DNA of 45,378 nucleotides from Acidobacteriota bacterium (lineage in GTDB: Bacteria > Acidobacteriota > Terriglobia > Terriglobales > Acidobacteriaceae): the NCBI GenBank assembly GCA_003224905.1, contig QIAA01000111.1:1-45378 (forward strand), written 5' to 3'. Positions within the stretch are counted from its first letter, which is position 1; each line of letters starts with the position of its first letter. Below, in pieces: positions 35,873 to 44,901 of the stretch. Both the position numbers and the translations under genes were made by a program. Below the pieces are notes generated by a model. That model saw only the letters and a program-made list of their open reading frames with translations. It was not told the origin of the DNA and made no database searches.

Positions 35873-36805
35873 ATGGATGACATTCGCAACGTTGTGATCA
35901 TTGGTTCGGGGTGCGCAGGTCACACAGCCGCGCTTTACACCGCGCGCGCCAACCTAAAGCCACTGGTGCTCGAGGGCCATGAGCCTGGGGGCCAGCTGTC
36001 GCTCACGACTCTGGTCGAGAATTTTCCTGGCTTTCCTGAGGGAATTCAGGGGCCCGAGCTCATTGAGAATATGCGTAAGCAGGCCGGCCGCTTCGGCGCG
36101 CAATATCAGCTTGGCCATGTGGATCGTGTTGATCTCAGCGTTCGACCGTTCAGGGTGCATGTAGGCAAAGACACAATTCACACCCGAACGCTCATCATTG
36201 CCAGTGGCGCTTCGGCACGTTGGCTAGGGCTTGCAAGCGAACAGGCACTCATCGGGCGCGGCGTTTCTTCATGCGCCACCTGCGACGGCTTTTTCTTTTC
36301 GGGCAAGGAAATCACGGTCATTGGCGGCGGGGATTCCGCTATGGAAGAAGCTCTATTCCTCACGCGCTTTGCTACCAAGGTGACGTTGATCCACCGTCGC
36401 GACGAGTTCCGGGCTTCAAAAATCATGCTGGACCGCGCTCGGAAGCATGGAAAGATCGCATTCCTCACCGATACGGTTGTTGAAGACGTTTATGATCCGG
36501 CAAAGCAGGAGGTGACCGGACTTAAGCTGCGCAATACGAAGACTGAGAAGGTGTGGGACTTTCCCACGAGCGCGATGTTTCTGGGTATTGGGCACATTCC
36601 CAATGCCCGAATGTTCGAGGGCCAACTCGACACGGACGACGATGGCTACCTTGTCACTACAAACTATGTATTGACGCGCGTACCCGGCGTCTACGCCTGC
36701 GGCGATGTCCAAGATCGGCGCTATCGTCAGGCGATTACTGCCGCCGGCACAGGCTGCATGGCAGCTTTGGAAGCTGAAAAATTTCTGGAAGGTCCCGAGC
36801 GGTGA
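35873..36805 (+). CDS. trxB: Thioredoxin reductase
   Basis: The protein has 310 residues from ATG 35873; the longer open frame overlaps the preceding gene and is rejected. It reduces thioredoxin with NADPH through FAD and a redox disulfide. The FAD motif is IIGSGCAGHTAALYTAR (about 9-25) with GGQL, the active site is CATCDG, the NADPH motif is GGGDSAMEEA with HRRDEFRA, and the late FAD site is GVYACGDVQD. All are as in low-molecular-weight bacterial TrxB. No thioredoxin gene is next to it. Confidence 0.93.
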   Translation: MDDIRNVVIIGSGCAGHTAALYTARANLKPLVLEGHEPGGQLSLTTLVENFPGFPEGIQGPELIENMRKQAGRFGAQYQLGHVDRVDLSVRPFRVHVGKDTIHTRTLIIASGASARWLGLASEQALIGRGVSSCATCDGFFFSGKEITVIGGGDSAMEEALFLTRFATKVTLIHRRDEFRASKIMLDRARKHGKIAFLTDTVVEDVYDPAKQEVTGLKLRNTKTEKVWDFPTSAMFLGIGHIPNARMFEGQLDTDDDGYLVTTNYVLTRVPGVYACGDVQDRRYRQAITAAGTGCMAALEAEKFLEGPER

Positions 36806-36855
36806 TTTCGTCAATCAACTTTTCCTGCGCTGCCTGCCACATCAGCAAAACTGCT

Positions 36856-36875
36856 GGCGGGCGAGGGCGCCCGCC
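36856..36875. repeat. Short palindromic repeat, copy 2
   Basis: GGCGGGCG (36856-36863) and CGCCCGCC (36868-36875) pair perfectly around AGGG. Relative to 26400-26419 one A:T pair has become G:C, keeping the stem. It sits in the 127-bp gap between trxB and the first amidotransferase gene. Confidence 0.75.
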
Positions 36876-36932
36876 CCACACAGTCTCAATTGTTGATCAC
36901 CTTCAGCGCTCCCGCTACTCTGGTCAGTATTC

Positions 36933-38846
36933 ATGTGCGGAATTTTCGGCGTTGTAGCGCGGAACGCGTCTCTTCCATCCGGACTGCTCGAAAGCGCTAC
37001 AAGTACGCTCGCGCATCGCGGACCGGATGATTCCGGCACGGTGATCCTTCGCGAGACTGCCCCGGAGCCTCTCGAAATCGGCCTCGGCAACCGCCGGCTC
37101 GCCATTCTTGATCTTTCGCCGCTTGGCCATCAGCCGATGCAGGATCGTGAGACCGGCAACTGGATTGCCTACAACGGCGAGATATACAACTTCCACGAAA
37201 TTCGCGAAAGACTGGAACGAAAGGGCATGCGGTTCTGCAGCCATTCAGATACAGAAGTGCTGCTGAAAGCTTATGCCTGCTGGGGCGAACGCTGTCTAGA
37301 AGAACTACGCGGGATGTTTGCCTTCGGAATCTGGGATGCGCAACGCCATCGGCTGTTTCTTGCCCGCGACCCGATGGGCATCAAGCCAATGTATTACTGC
37401 GCGAGCGGTGAATACTTTCTGTTTGCTTCTGAGATACGAACTCTGCTCGGCACAGGCCTGGTTCCGCGCCGGCTCGATCCCATCGGACTTATTAATTACT
37501 TGTCGTTTGGATCGCTGTGTGACCCAGGCACGATGATCGAAGGAATCTCGGCGTTAAGGGCCGGGCACTACCTGACGTGGCAAACGGAGGGTGTGCAGGG
37601 AACGTGTTACTGGGACTTAGTTGATCCGACATCTGCCGACTCACATCCCGCAGGTGAGATTGACGCCCGGCAGAATTTTCAAGAAGAAGTAAGCTCGCTG
37701 CTGGACGAAGCAGTTCGCATGCAGATGGTCAGCGACGTACCAGTGGGGGTGTTTCTTTCCGGTGGAATCGACTCGAGCAGCATCGTCGGGATACTCGCGC
37801 GCAATGGAATCCGCCCAAAGACTTTTTCAATCGTATTTCGCGAAGCTGACTACAGCGAGGCTGAGTACTCCCGCGCGGTCGCACATGCTTTTGGAACCGA
37901 GCACCAGGAAATACTGGTCTCACAACATGACGTTCTGGAGGCCGTTCTCCCTGCGCTGCACGCGATGGATCAGCCCACAATCGATGGCATCAATACCTAT
38001 CTGATTTCCAGACAAACGCGCGCTGCAGGGATCAAGGTCGCGCTATCTGGCCTGGGAGGTGACGAAGTGTTCGCCGGGTACGCGACTTTTAAGAGCGTTC
38101 CCCGCATGGAACGCTTTGCTCGGGTTTGGGGACGTGTGCCATCGGCGTTGCGGGGACCGCTGGCGGCGGGTTTCGCCATGTTCTTATCGGAGACGGACCA
38201 GGGCCGGAAGCTTACCGAGCTCGTGCGAGACGGCAACCTGCTCCATCCATATTTTCTTTCGCGGATGCTGTTTACACGCAAGCAGGTCGAAGCACTGATG
38301 ATGGCGATTGAGGAGGGAAGAATTGGACAGGCGAATCGTCCGTTGCGGGAGAGCCTTGATCGAACACGGACTCTCGATCCCGTGAATCGAGTTTCTTATC
38401 TGGAATCGCGATGCTACATGCTGAACACCCTGCTGCGGGACTCGGATGTGATGAGCATGGCCCACGGGCTCGAGTTACGAGTTCCACTCATCGATCATCG
38501 GCTTGCAGAGCGGCTGCTCGCCGTGCCCGGCGCATGGAAGCTGGATGACAACACTCCCAAGCCGCTGCTGGTGGGATCCCTGAGCGGCGCCTTGCCAGAC
38601 CGAATTGTGCGTCGCCGGAAGCGCGGATTTACTCTTCCCTTCGAGCACTGGCTGCGAGGCGAGCTGCAGGCCGAAGTCGAGCAGTCGCTGCGGAGAGTGG
38701 CAGACGGCCCACTGGCGTCGGTGTTGAGGCCTGAAGTTGTTATGCAGGTCTGGGGAGACTTCCAGCAGAGACGGACCTCATGGTCACGGGTGTGGTCGCT
38801 TTATGTGTTGCAGCGCTGGTGTGAGGAGAATGCCCTCAGGGCATAA
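36933..38846 (+). CDS. Asparagine synthase-type glutamine amidotransferase
   Basis: The protein has 637 residues. Class II glutaminase: Cys2 nucleophile (MCGIFG), HRGPDDSG, LAILDLSPLGHQPM, YNGEIYNFHEI and SDTEVLLKAY. The synthetase domain has the ATP pyrophosphatase loop SGGIDS (about 276-281) and LSGLGGDEVFAGY, and ends with RRKRGFTLPFEHWLRG. It transfers ammonia from glutamine to an acyl group activated as AMP ester. Enzymes of this AsnB-like group often sit in exopolysaccharide and exosortase clusters, where they are thought to amidate sugar or peptide carboxylates rather than make free asparagine. A second paralogue lies at 40679. It overlaps the convergent methyltransferase gene by 11 bp. 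Confidence 0.9.
   Translation: MCGIFGVVARNASLPSGLLESATSTLAHRGPDDSGTVILRETAPEPLEIGLGNRRLAILDLSPLGHQPMQDRETGNWIAYNGEIYNFHEIRERLERKGMRFCSHSDTEVLLKAYACWGERCLEELRGMFAFGIWDAQRHRLFLARDPMGIKPMYYCASGEYFLFASEIRTLLGTGLVPRRLDPIGLINYLSFGSLCDPGTMIEGISALRAGHYLTWQTEGVQGTCYWDLVDPTSADSHPAGEIDARQNFQEEVSSLLDEAVRMQMVSDVPVGVFLSGGIDSSSIVGILARNGIRPKTFSIVFREADYSEAEYSRAVAHAFGTEHQEILVSQHDVLEAVLPALHAMDQPTIDGINTYLISRQTRAAGIKVALSGLGGDEVFAGYATFKSVPRMERFARVWGRVPSALRGPLAAGFAMFLSETDQGRKLTELVRDGNLLHPYFLSRMLFTRKQVEALMMAIEEGRIGQANRPLRESLDRTRTLDPVNRVSYLESRCYMLNTLLRDSDVMSMAHGLELRVPLIDHRLAERLLAVPGAWKLDDNTPKPLLVGSLSGALPDRIVRRRKRGFTLPFEHWLRGELQAEVEQSLRRVADGPLASVLRPEVVMQVWGDFQQRRTSWSRVWSLYVLQRWCEENALRA
38830..38844. repeat. Perfect palindrome at overlapping convergent 3' ends
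   Basis: ATGCCCTCAGGGCAT has 7-bp arms around one C. It spans the last codons and touches the stop codons of both the amidotransferase (plus) and the methyltransferase (minus). It could form a hairpin at the end of either transcript, but no T-run follows. Confidence 0.5.
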
Positions 38847-39669
38847 TAGCGTAAAGAAGGGGCATGGGTTTCCTGGCAGAGATCAGCAGAAACAATCCCC
38901 AGCGTCGGGCAAGTTTTCTAATCAAGAATCGCGGATAGAGTTTCCAGCCTAGGCGATAGGGCCATGATTGGAATCGGTAGGACGGCAGGTTGAGCAGCAG
39001 GTCTCCGGGACTGAAGACTTGCTTGATTCGGATATCCTCGAAACCAGCCATCATCGTGCGCACTTCTGCTTTTGTGTAACTCTTGGTTCCGGGGCTTTCC
39101 AGGTGGTCGTAGACTGCCCTCCTCAGCGATTTGCCGCCGAGCACTCCGTAGCGTAACCATAGCATGGCACCGGTCAGCGAGGGATGGTGGTACAACATGA
39201 TCCGCGCAGTTCCTCCGGGCTTGAGCAAACGATATGCCTCGCTCAGGCACTGTTGCGTCTCCGGACTGTGGTGCATCACGCCGTAGGAGTACACAATATC
39301 GAAGGTGTTGGCCGGGAACGGTAAGTGCTCCGCGTCGGCAAGGCGCAGATCCGGGTGAAAACCCGCCCGTTCACATCGGCGACGAGCCTTCGCCAAAGAT
39401 GCGGGGGATATATCCACGCCCGTGGCTAGTGCTCCCGCTTTCAGCCATTCGAGATAGTCGGCTCCCATTCCAACGCCGATCTCCAGCACTCTGAGGCCGG
39501 CCGCGGAAGCGAACTGCGCGAACTCCGGAATGTGAGGCTCAAGGTCATTGCGTGCGCGGGCGTGAGCTTCGAATTCATTCTCTCCTTCCAGATAGCGGGT
39601 ACCGCAGGGATCAGAATTCCAGAATTGCCGCACCTCATCTTTCAAGCTCGGAATGGAGCGCGTGGCCAT
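38836..39669 (-). CDS. Class I SAM-dependent methyltransferase
   Basis: The protein has 277 residues. The Methyltransf_11-like core has motif I VLEIGVGMGADYLEW, the acidic residue after beta 2 (GVDISPASLAKARRR), LADAEHLPFPANTFDIVYSYGVMHHS and LKPGGTARIMLYH. An N-terminal segment with FWNSDPCGTRY is shared by a group of methyltransferases in polysaccharide and secondary-metabolite clusters. The C-terminus is basic with hydrophobic patches (KLYPRFLIRKLARRWGLFLLI), suggesting membrane contact. The acceptor is unknown. It is the only minus-strand gene in this cluster. Confidence 0.88.
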   Translation of the reverse strand: MATRSIPSLKDEVRQFWNSDPCGTRYLEGENEFEAHARARNDLEPHIPEFAQFASAAGLRVLEIGVGMGADYLEWLKAGALATGVDISPASLAKARRRCERAGFHPDLRLADAEHLPFPANTFDIVYSYGVMHHSPETQQCLSEAYRLLKPGGTARIMLYHHPSLTGAMLWLRYGVLGGKSLRRAVYDHLESPGTKSYTKAEVRTMMAGFEDIRIKQVFSPGDLLLNLPSYRFQSWPYRLGWKLYPRFLIRKLARRWGLFLLISARKPMPLLYAIMP

Positions 39670-39775
39670 ATAAGGACGGAAACTCGCCGGATACTAACAC
39701 GCTTTGTCGCCAACAAAGTTACTGCCTGTTGCACAGGCATGGACGTTAGTATTTCTCAGCGATCTCCATAACTTG

Positions 39776-40669
39776 ATGCAAGTCCTTGAAGAACTCCGGC
39801 AGTCGCGGCCGAGACCAGCAGCCGTGTACCTGCCGGTGACTGTCATTATTCCCACGCGTAACGAAGCCAGAAATCTTCCCCGCTGCCTGGAATCGCTGCG
39901 TGGAGCCGGTGAAGTGTACGTGGTCGACTCCAACAGCACGGACGAGACGCCAGAAATCGCCCGAACCTTCGGGGCCAAAGTCGTGCAATTCCATTATCAC
40001 GGGGGCTGGCCGAAGAAGCGGCAGTGGGCTTTGGATACGCTGCCGATTGCCTATGATTGGGTCCTTCTTTTGGACGCCGACGAGGCGCTCACCCCTAGAC
40101 TGGCAGAGGAAATTCGCGAAGCGATCAAAGACTCTCGCTATCAAGGCTTCTACGTCCGATTGCACGTGGTTTTTTTGGGAAGGCCTCTCCGGCATAGCGG
40201 CGCAAGATTTCATAAACTCTCGCTCTTCCGCCGTGGCAAAGGACATTTTGAATGTCGATTGAGAGAGCAGCATGAATCGATGTGCGACATGGAGGTCCAC
40301 GAGCACGTGATTGTGGACGGCCCGACGGCCAAGCTAAAAAACCCTTTGCTGCACTGCAATGCTGATTCTCTATTCCAGTACATCGCCAAACACAACGAGT
40401 ACTCTAATTGGGAAGCACGCGTGTGGCTGAAGGAAAAGGGCAACGCCACTGAGCTTCCGCCTGCGCTGTTGAGAACTCAGGCCCAGCGGCGCCGCTGGCT
40501 TAGAAGGAATTGTTTTGGCCTTCCTGGTTCTCCGGTCTTGTTCTTCCTGTACAAGTATTTCTTTCGTTTGGGATTCTTGGACGGCATTCCCGGATTGATC
40601 TATTGCGGTTTGCAGGGCATTCAGTTCTTTCACATCAAAGCCAAGATTCACGAATTGGCAAAGGGCTGA
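39776..40669 (+). CDS. Family 2 glycosyltransferase
   Basis: The protein has 297 residues from ATG 39776; a TTG at 39704 is possible but adds sequence unlike the family. The GT-A fold begins at VTVIIPTRNEARNLPRCL (about 23-40), with VVDSNSTDETPEIA and the nucleotide-sugar/metal motif LLLDADEAL. The layout (GGWPKKRQWALDT, FHKLSLFRRGKGHF, LLHCNADSLFQYIAKHNEYS) resembles WaaE/KdtX-like transferases of lipopolysaccharide core and related glycans. A C-terminal amphipathic/hydrophobic region may bind the membrane. It is 9 bp upstream of the second amidotransferase gene, so operonic. Confidence 0.88.
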   Translation: MQVLEELRQSRPRPAAVYLPVTVIIPTRNEARNLPRCLESLRGAGEVYVVDSNSTDETPEIARTFGAKVVQFHYHGGWPKKRQWALDTLPIAYDWVLLLDADEALTPRLAEEIREAIKDSRYQGFYVRLHVVFLGRPLRHSGARFHKLSLFRRGKGHFECRLREQHESMCDMEVHEHVIVDGPTAKLKNPLLHCNADSLFQYIAKHNEYSNWEARVWLKEKGNATELPPALLRTQAQRRRWLRRNCFGLPGSPVLFFLYKYFFRLGFLDGIPGLIYCGLQGIQFFHIKAKIHELAKG

Positions 40670-40678
40670 CGATCAGCA

Positions 40679-42652
40679 ATGTGCGGAATCAGCGGTGTCG
40701 TCAACTGTGGTGATTGTGAGACGTTACGGCGCATGAACTCGATTCAGGCGCATCGCGGCCCTGATGATTCCGGCACCTGGCAGCAGAATTTCCCGAACGG
40801 AACCCGAGTCGGCCTAGGCAATCGCCGGCTCGCAATCGTCGATCTGTCCCCCAGCGGTCACATGCCCATGTGCAACGAGGACCGCACGATCTGGATTACT
40901 TTTAACGGCGAGATTTACAACTTTGCCGAGTTGAGATCCAGATTGCAGTCCAGAGGACATCGATTCAAGTCCGAGACTGACACCGAGGTTGTACTTCACT
41001 CCTATGAAGAGAGCGGCCCGGAGTGCGTCAAGCAGCTGAATGGGATGTTCGCATTCGCAATCTGCGATCTTCGGACTACTACTCCAACGTTGTTTCTGGC
41101 ACGTGATCACTTTGGCATAAAGCCCTTCTACTACTTTCATCAGGGGGCCCGGTTTGCATTCGCCTCCGAGATCAAGGCCCTGCTCGAGATTCCGGAAATT
41201 CGAGCAGAAATGGATCCCGAATCCTTGCAGCAGTACCTGACGTTCCTCTGGGTGCCCGATCCGAAAACGATGTTTCGGGGGATTCTCAAGCTTCCCGCGG
41301 GGCACCACGCGATCTTCCGGGACGGCTGGCTCACGATCACAAAGTACTGGAACCTCACGTTTCCTCATGTGGGCGCCGAGTACCGCATGTCCGAGGGCGA
41401 GCTCACGGAGGAAATTCACGAGCGCTTCCGTCGCGCGGTTCGAGCGCAGATGGTGAGCGATGTCCCGATCGGCGCTTTCCTCAGCTCCGGCCTGGATTCG
41501 TCCAGCATCGTGGCCATGATGGCGCAGGCGACGCCGCAGCCCCGAACTTATACGATCACGTTCCCGCGCAAATACCGCGTCGGGGAGACTACGCTCGACG
41601 ATCCCAAAGTCGCAGATCGTCTGGCAAGGAGATTGGGCTGTGAGCATCATTGCATCGTGGTTGAACCTGACGTCGCTGATCTCTTGCCCAAACTCACCTG
41701 GCACATGGATGAGCCGACGGCAGACCCGGCCATCATTACGGCGTACCTGGTCTGTCGCGAGGCGCGAAAGCAGGCAACGGTTCTGCTTTCGGGCGTGGGC
41801 GGCGATGAACTTTTCGCCGGTTACCGGAAATACGTTGCTCACTACTGGGCACAGCGTTATCTCCGCACTCCCCAAGCGCTGCGTCGTTTCCTGGAAGGAA
41901 TCGTGGGGGGCATGCCAGCGCTGCGTGGAACGGCACTGAAAGGAACAATTCGTCTGGCGAAGAAGATGGCCCGCAGTGCCTCGTTGAGTGCCCGCGACCG
42001 CTTCATTATGAACTGTACTTATCTGGACGCACAACAGAAACAGGACTTATGTGCGCCGGAGTGGGACCTCGCTCTTGATCCTGCATCGTCTCATCGGGCC
42101 GCGTTCGGTGAAGTGCAGCATGCAGACTTCCTCAACCAGATGCTTTATCTCGACGCCAAGATTTTTATGGCGAGCCTCAATCTCACTTACAACGACAAGA
42201 TGAGCATGGCTTCGTCTGTAGAGGTGCGGGTGCCTTTTCTGGATCGTGAGCTCGCTGAGTTTGTGGCGTGGAATGTACCGCCTGGCCTGAAGCTGAAAGG
42301 ATGGTTTCGGCCTGCGACAAAGTACATTTTCCGAAAGGCGATGCGGGAAGTGCTTCCGCGAGAAGTGCTGGCGCAGCCGAAAGCTGCGTTTGCCGCGCCG
42401 ATCGATTATTGGCTGGCCAATGAACTCAGGGAGATGACGGACGATCTGCTTAGCGAATCGCGTCTGCGCCAGCGAGGCATCTTCCGTGCTGAAGCCGTTC
42501 GCAATTTTGTGAACGAGCACCGTCATGGGAAGCAGGACTGGTCAATGCAGATCTGGCAATTCCTCACGCTGGAGCTGTGGATGCAGCAGTTCCTGGATGG
42601 CCGAGCCAAATTGAGTTTTGCGGAAATTCCCGCGCAGGCGGCTACCGCGTGA
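40679..42652 (+). CDS. Asparagine synthase-type glutamine amidotransferase (second paralogue)
   Basis: The protein has 657 residues. The glutaminase half is intact: Cys2 (MCGISG), HRGPDDSG, LAIVDLSPSGHMPM, FNGEIYNFAEL and SETDTEVVLHSY. In the synthetase half the ATP pyrophosphatase loop reads SSGLDS (269-274) rather than SGGxDS, and LSGVGGDELFAGY is present. The Gly-to-Ser change sits in the loop but leaves the other key residues. It is clearly distinct from the first copy, so the two are not a recent duplication. Glycosyltransferase gene 9 bp upstream, dehydrogenase start overlapping its stop by 4 bp. Confidence 0.9.
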   Translation: MCGISGVVNCGDCETLRRMNSIQAHRGPDDSGTWQQNFPNGTRVGLGNRRLAIVDLSPSGHMPMCNEDRTIWITFNGEIYNFAELRSRLQSRGHRFKSETDTEVVLHSYEESGPECVKQLNGMFAFAICDLRTTTPTLFLARDHFGIKPFYYFHQGARFAFASEIKALLEIPEIRAEMDPESLQQYLTFLWVPDPKTMFRGILKLPAGHHAIFRDGWLTITKYWNLTFPHVGAEYRMSEGELTEEIHERFRRAVRAQMVSDVPIGAFLSSGLDSSSIVAMMAQATPQPRTYTITFPRKYRVGETTLDDPKVADRLARRLGCEHHCIVVEPDVADLLPKLTWHMDEPTADPAIITAYLVCREARKQATVLLSGVGGDELFAGYRKYVAHYWAQRYLRTPQALRRFLEGIVGGMPALRGTALKGTIRLAKKMARSASLSARDRFIMNCTYLDAQQKQDLCAPEWDLALDPASSHRAAFGEVQHADFLNQMLYLDAKIFMASLNLTYNDKMSMASSVEVRVPFLDRELAEFVAWNVPPGLKLKGWFRPATKYIFRKAMREVLPREVLAQPKAAFAAPIDYWLANELREMTDDLLSESRLRQRGIFRAEAVRNFVNEHRHGKQDWSMQIWQFLTLELWMQQFLDGRAKLSFAEIPAQAATA

Positions 42653-44901
42653 AACAAGTTCTGCAAAATGTGCGCAGTGGCAAGGTCGCGGTGGTCGAAG
42701 TGCCTTCGCCTAAGGTGGCGCCGGGTTGCGTTCTTGTACGGATGGGTGCCTCGCTGGTTTCGCCCGGCACCGAACGCGCAGCGTCGGAGTTCGCAAGCAA
42801 AAGCTTGCTGCAGAAGGCGCGGGCTCGTCCTGACCTGGTGCGAGATGTCATCGAAAAGATTCGGCGCGATGGTGTGGTTTCTGCTGCCAATGTGATCCGC
42901 ACGCGCCTGGATCAACCGCTGGCTCTGGGATACAGCAGCGCAGGCACAGTGATTGGGGTTGGAGATGGCATTACCAGTATCCGGCTCGGCGACCGCGTTG
43001 CCTGTGCCGGGGTTGGGTACGCCGTCCATGCAGAAGTGGCAAGTGTGCCGCGCCTACTGGTTGCGCGGATTCCTGCGAGTTCTGACATTTCATTCGAGGA
43101 GGCGGCTTTTACCACGGTGGGAGCAGTTGCGCTGCACGGGATTCGCACTGCCGATGTGAAGCTGGGGGACGTTGTAGCCGTCATCGGGCTCGGACTGCTT
43201 GGCCAACTCACCGTGCAAGTTCTCAAGGCCGCGGGCTGTCGCGTCATCGGCATGGATCTGAATGCGAAACGCGCGGAACTCGCTCAACGCTTGGGCGCAA
43301 ACCAGGCATGCCATTCAAGCACCGAATTTGTTGATCTGTGCATGTCTGAGTCGCACCACCAGGGCACGGATGCCGTTCTGGTGACGGCCGCTACCCCGAG
43401 CAGCGATCCCGTGAATCTGGCCGCAACAGTAGCGCGGGATCGCGGAGTGGTGGTCGCAGTAGGAACTGTCGGCATGGATATTCAGCGTCGAAATTATTAC
43501 GAAAAAGAGCTTGAGTTCCGCGTCTCACGTTCTTACGGCCCGGGCCGTTACGACACCGCGTACGAACAGAAGGGACGAGATTATCCGATCGGCTATGTCC
43601 GGTGGACCGAAACCCGCAACATGGAAGCCTTCCTGCAATTGCTGGCAGAACGCAAGGTGGAGGTGAAATCTCTTATCACGCACCGGTTTCCTATTGAGCG
43701 CGCGGAGGAGAGCTACGAAATCATTCAGGGGAGATCAACGGAGGATTTCTTAGGACTCGTGATCACGTATTCCGAGAAGGCAGAATCGCCTGTTCTGCGA
43801 TTGGCGACGAGACAAAATGTTCGTCCATCCGAGAAATCAATCAGAATCGGACTTCTGGGCGCAGGCAACTTTGCCATGAGCACCTTGCTTCCCGCCGTAA
43901 AGCGAGCTTCTCAGGCCGATCTGGTCGGGGTGTGCGCCGCCAGCGGCTCTCATGCCCGTCATGCCGCCGACAAGTTTGGCTTTCGATATTGCACGACAGA
44001 CGAAGAAGAAATCTTGCATGACTCGGTAGTGAATACCGTCGTAATTGCAACTCGTCACCATCTTCATGCGGCGCAGGTGATAAAAGCGCTCACCACGGGC
44101 AAACACGTCTTTTGCGAAAAGCCGCTTTGCCTGACGGAAGATGAACTCGCACAAATCATCTCGGTCCACGAGAAGCCGCCTTCAGAAGGAAAGCCTTTGG
44201 CGATGCTCGGATTCAATCGCCGCTTTGCTCCACTGGCAATCGAGCTGAAATCCTTTCTCGTCCGAATGCACGAGCCCCTGGCGATGCACTATCGCATCAA
44301 TGCAGGCTGTTTTCCGCCCAACCATTGGGTGAATGATCCAGAACAGGGTGGTGGCCGGATTCTGGGTGAGATATGCCATTTTGTAGATTTCATGAGCTAC
44401 CTTGCCGACGCTCCCGCCGTCGAGATTTCTACTCACGCGTTAGACAACGGCGCCGGATATTCGGGCGAAAACGTCGTGCTGTTGATTCGATTTGCTGACG
44501 GATCACACGGCAACATTACATACCTGGCGAATGGCGATCGCGCATTCTCAAAAGAACGAATCGAGATTTTCGGCGGAGGCGCCGTGGCCATGCTCGATGA
44601 CTTCCGGCGACTCGAGTTGGTGCGCAACGGGAGGAGGCGAGTGGTCCGCTCGTGGTTCCGCCAGGATAAGGGGCACCGCGCGGAATGGGAGGCCTTCGCA
44701 GGTGCTATCGAAAATGGGAGTGCCGCTCCCATTCCATTTCGTGATCTCGTAGCGAGCACTCTGGCAACGTTGAGAATCTTGCAATCACAGGCCGCGGGAG
44801 TGCCCGCGCACCTCAATGTTGACCAGTTCATCGATTCCTGCCTGCAACCAGCGCTGACAGCCGAGTGCGCTCAAATGGCAGAAGCACACACCTTATGCTG
44901 A
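42649..44901 (+). CDS. Bi-domain oxidoreductase: zinc-less alcohol-dehydrogenase-like plus Gfo/Idh/MocA
   Basis: The protein has 750 residues. I chose GTG 42649, whose GTGA overlaps the preceding stop, over the ATG at 42577. Residues 1-380 are a medium-chain dehydrogenase/reductase with GYSSAGTVIGVGDG and Rossmann VIGLGLLGQLTVQVLKAAG. The usual catalytic Zn ligands (Cys of CGxCGTD and His of GHE) are absent: the region reads GASLVSPGTERAAS. Residues 399-750 are a Gfo/Idh/MocA dehydrogenase with GLLGAGNFA and the EKP motif in HVFCEKPLCL. Such fusions occur in polysaccharide clusters and probably modify a nucleotide or lipid-linked sugar. The carbamoyltransferase start overlaps its end. Confidence 0.88.
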   Translation: MKQVLQNVRSGKVAVVEVPSPKVAPGCVLVRMGASLVSPGTERAASEFASKSLLQKARARPDLVRDVIEKIRRDGVVSAANVIRTRLDQPLALGYSSAGTVIGVGDGITSIRLGDRVACAGVGYAVHAEVASVPRLLVARIPASSDISFEEAAFTTVGAVALHGIRTADVKLGDVVAVIGLGLLGQLTVQVLKAAGCRVIGMDLNAKRAELAQRLGANQACHSSTEFVDLCMSESHHQGTDAVLVTAATPSSDPVNLAATVARDRGVVVAVGTVGMDIQRRNYYEKELEFRVSRSYGPGRYDTAYEQKGRDYPIGYVRWTETRNMEAFLQLLAERKVEVKSLITHRFPIERAEESYEIIQGRSTEDFLGLVITYSEKAESPVLRLATRQNVRPSEKSIRIGLLGAGNFAMSTLLPAVKRASQADLVGVCAASGSHARHAADKFGFRYCTTDEEEILHDSVVNTVVIATRHHLHAAQVIKALTTGKHVFCEKPLCLTEDELAQIISVHEKPPSEGKPLAMLGFNRRFAPLAIELKSFLVRMHEPLAMHYRINAGCFPPNHWVNDPEQGGGRILGEICHFVDFMSYLADAPAVEISTHALDNGAGYSGENVVLLIRFADGSHGNITYLANGDRAFSKERIEIFGGGAVAMLDDFRRLELVRNGRRRVVRSWFRQDKGHRAEWEAFAGAIENGSAAPIPFRDLVASTLATLRILQSQAAGVPAHLNVDQFIDSCLQPALTAECAQMAEAHTLC

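Noticed and set aside
40814..42034. 406-codon minus-strand ORF
   Set aside because: Antisense to the second amidotransferase gene, without recognisable motifs.
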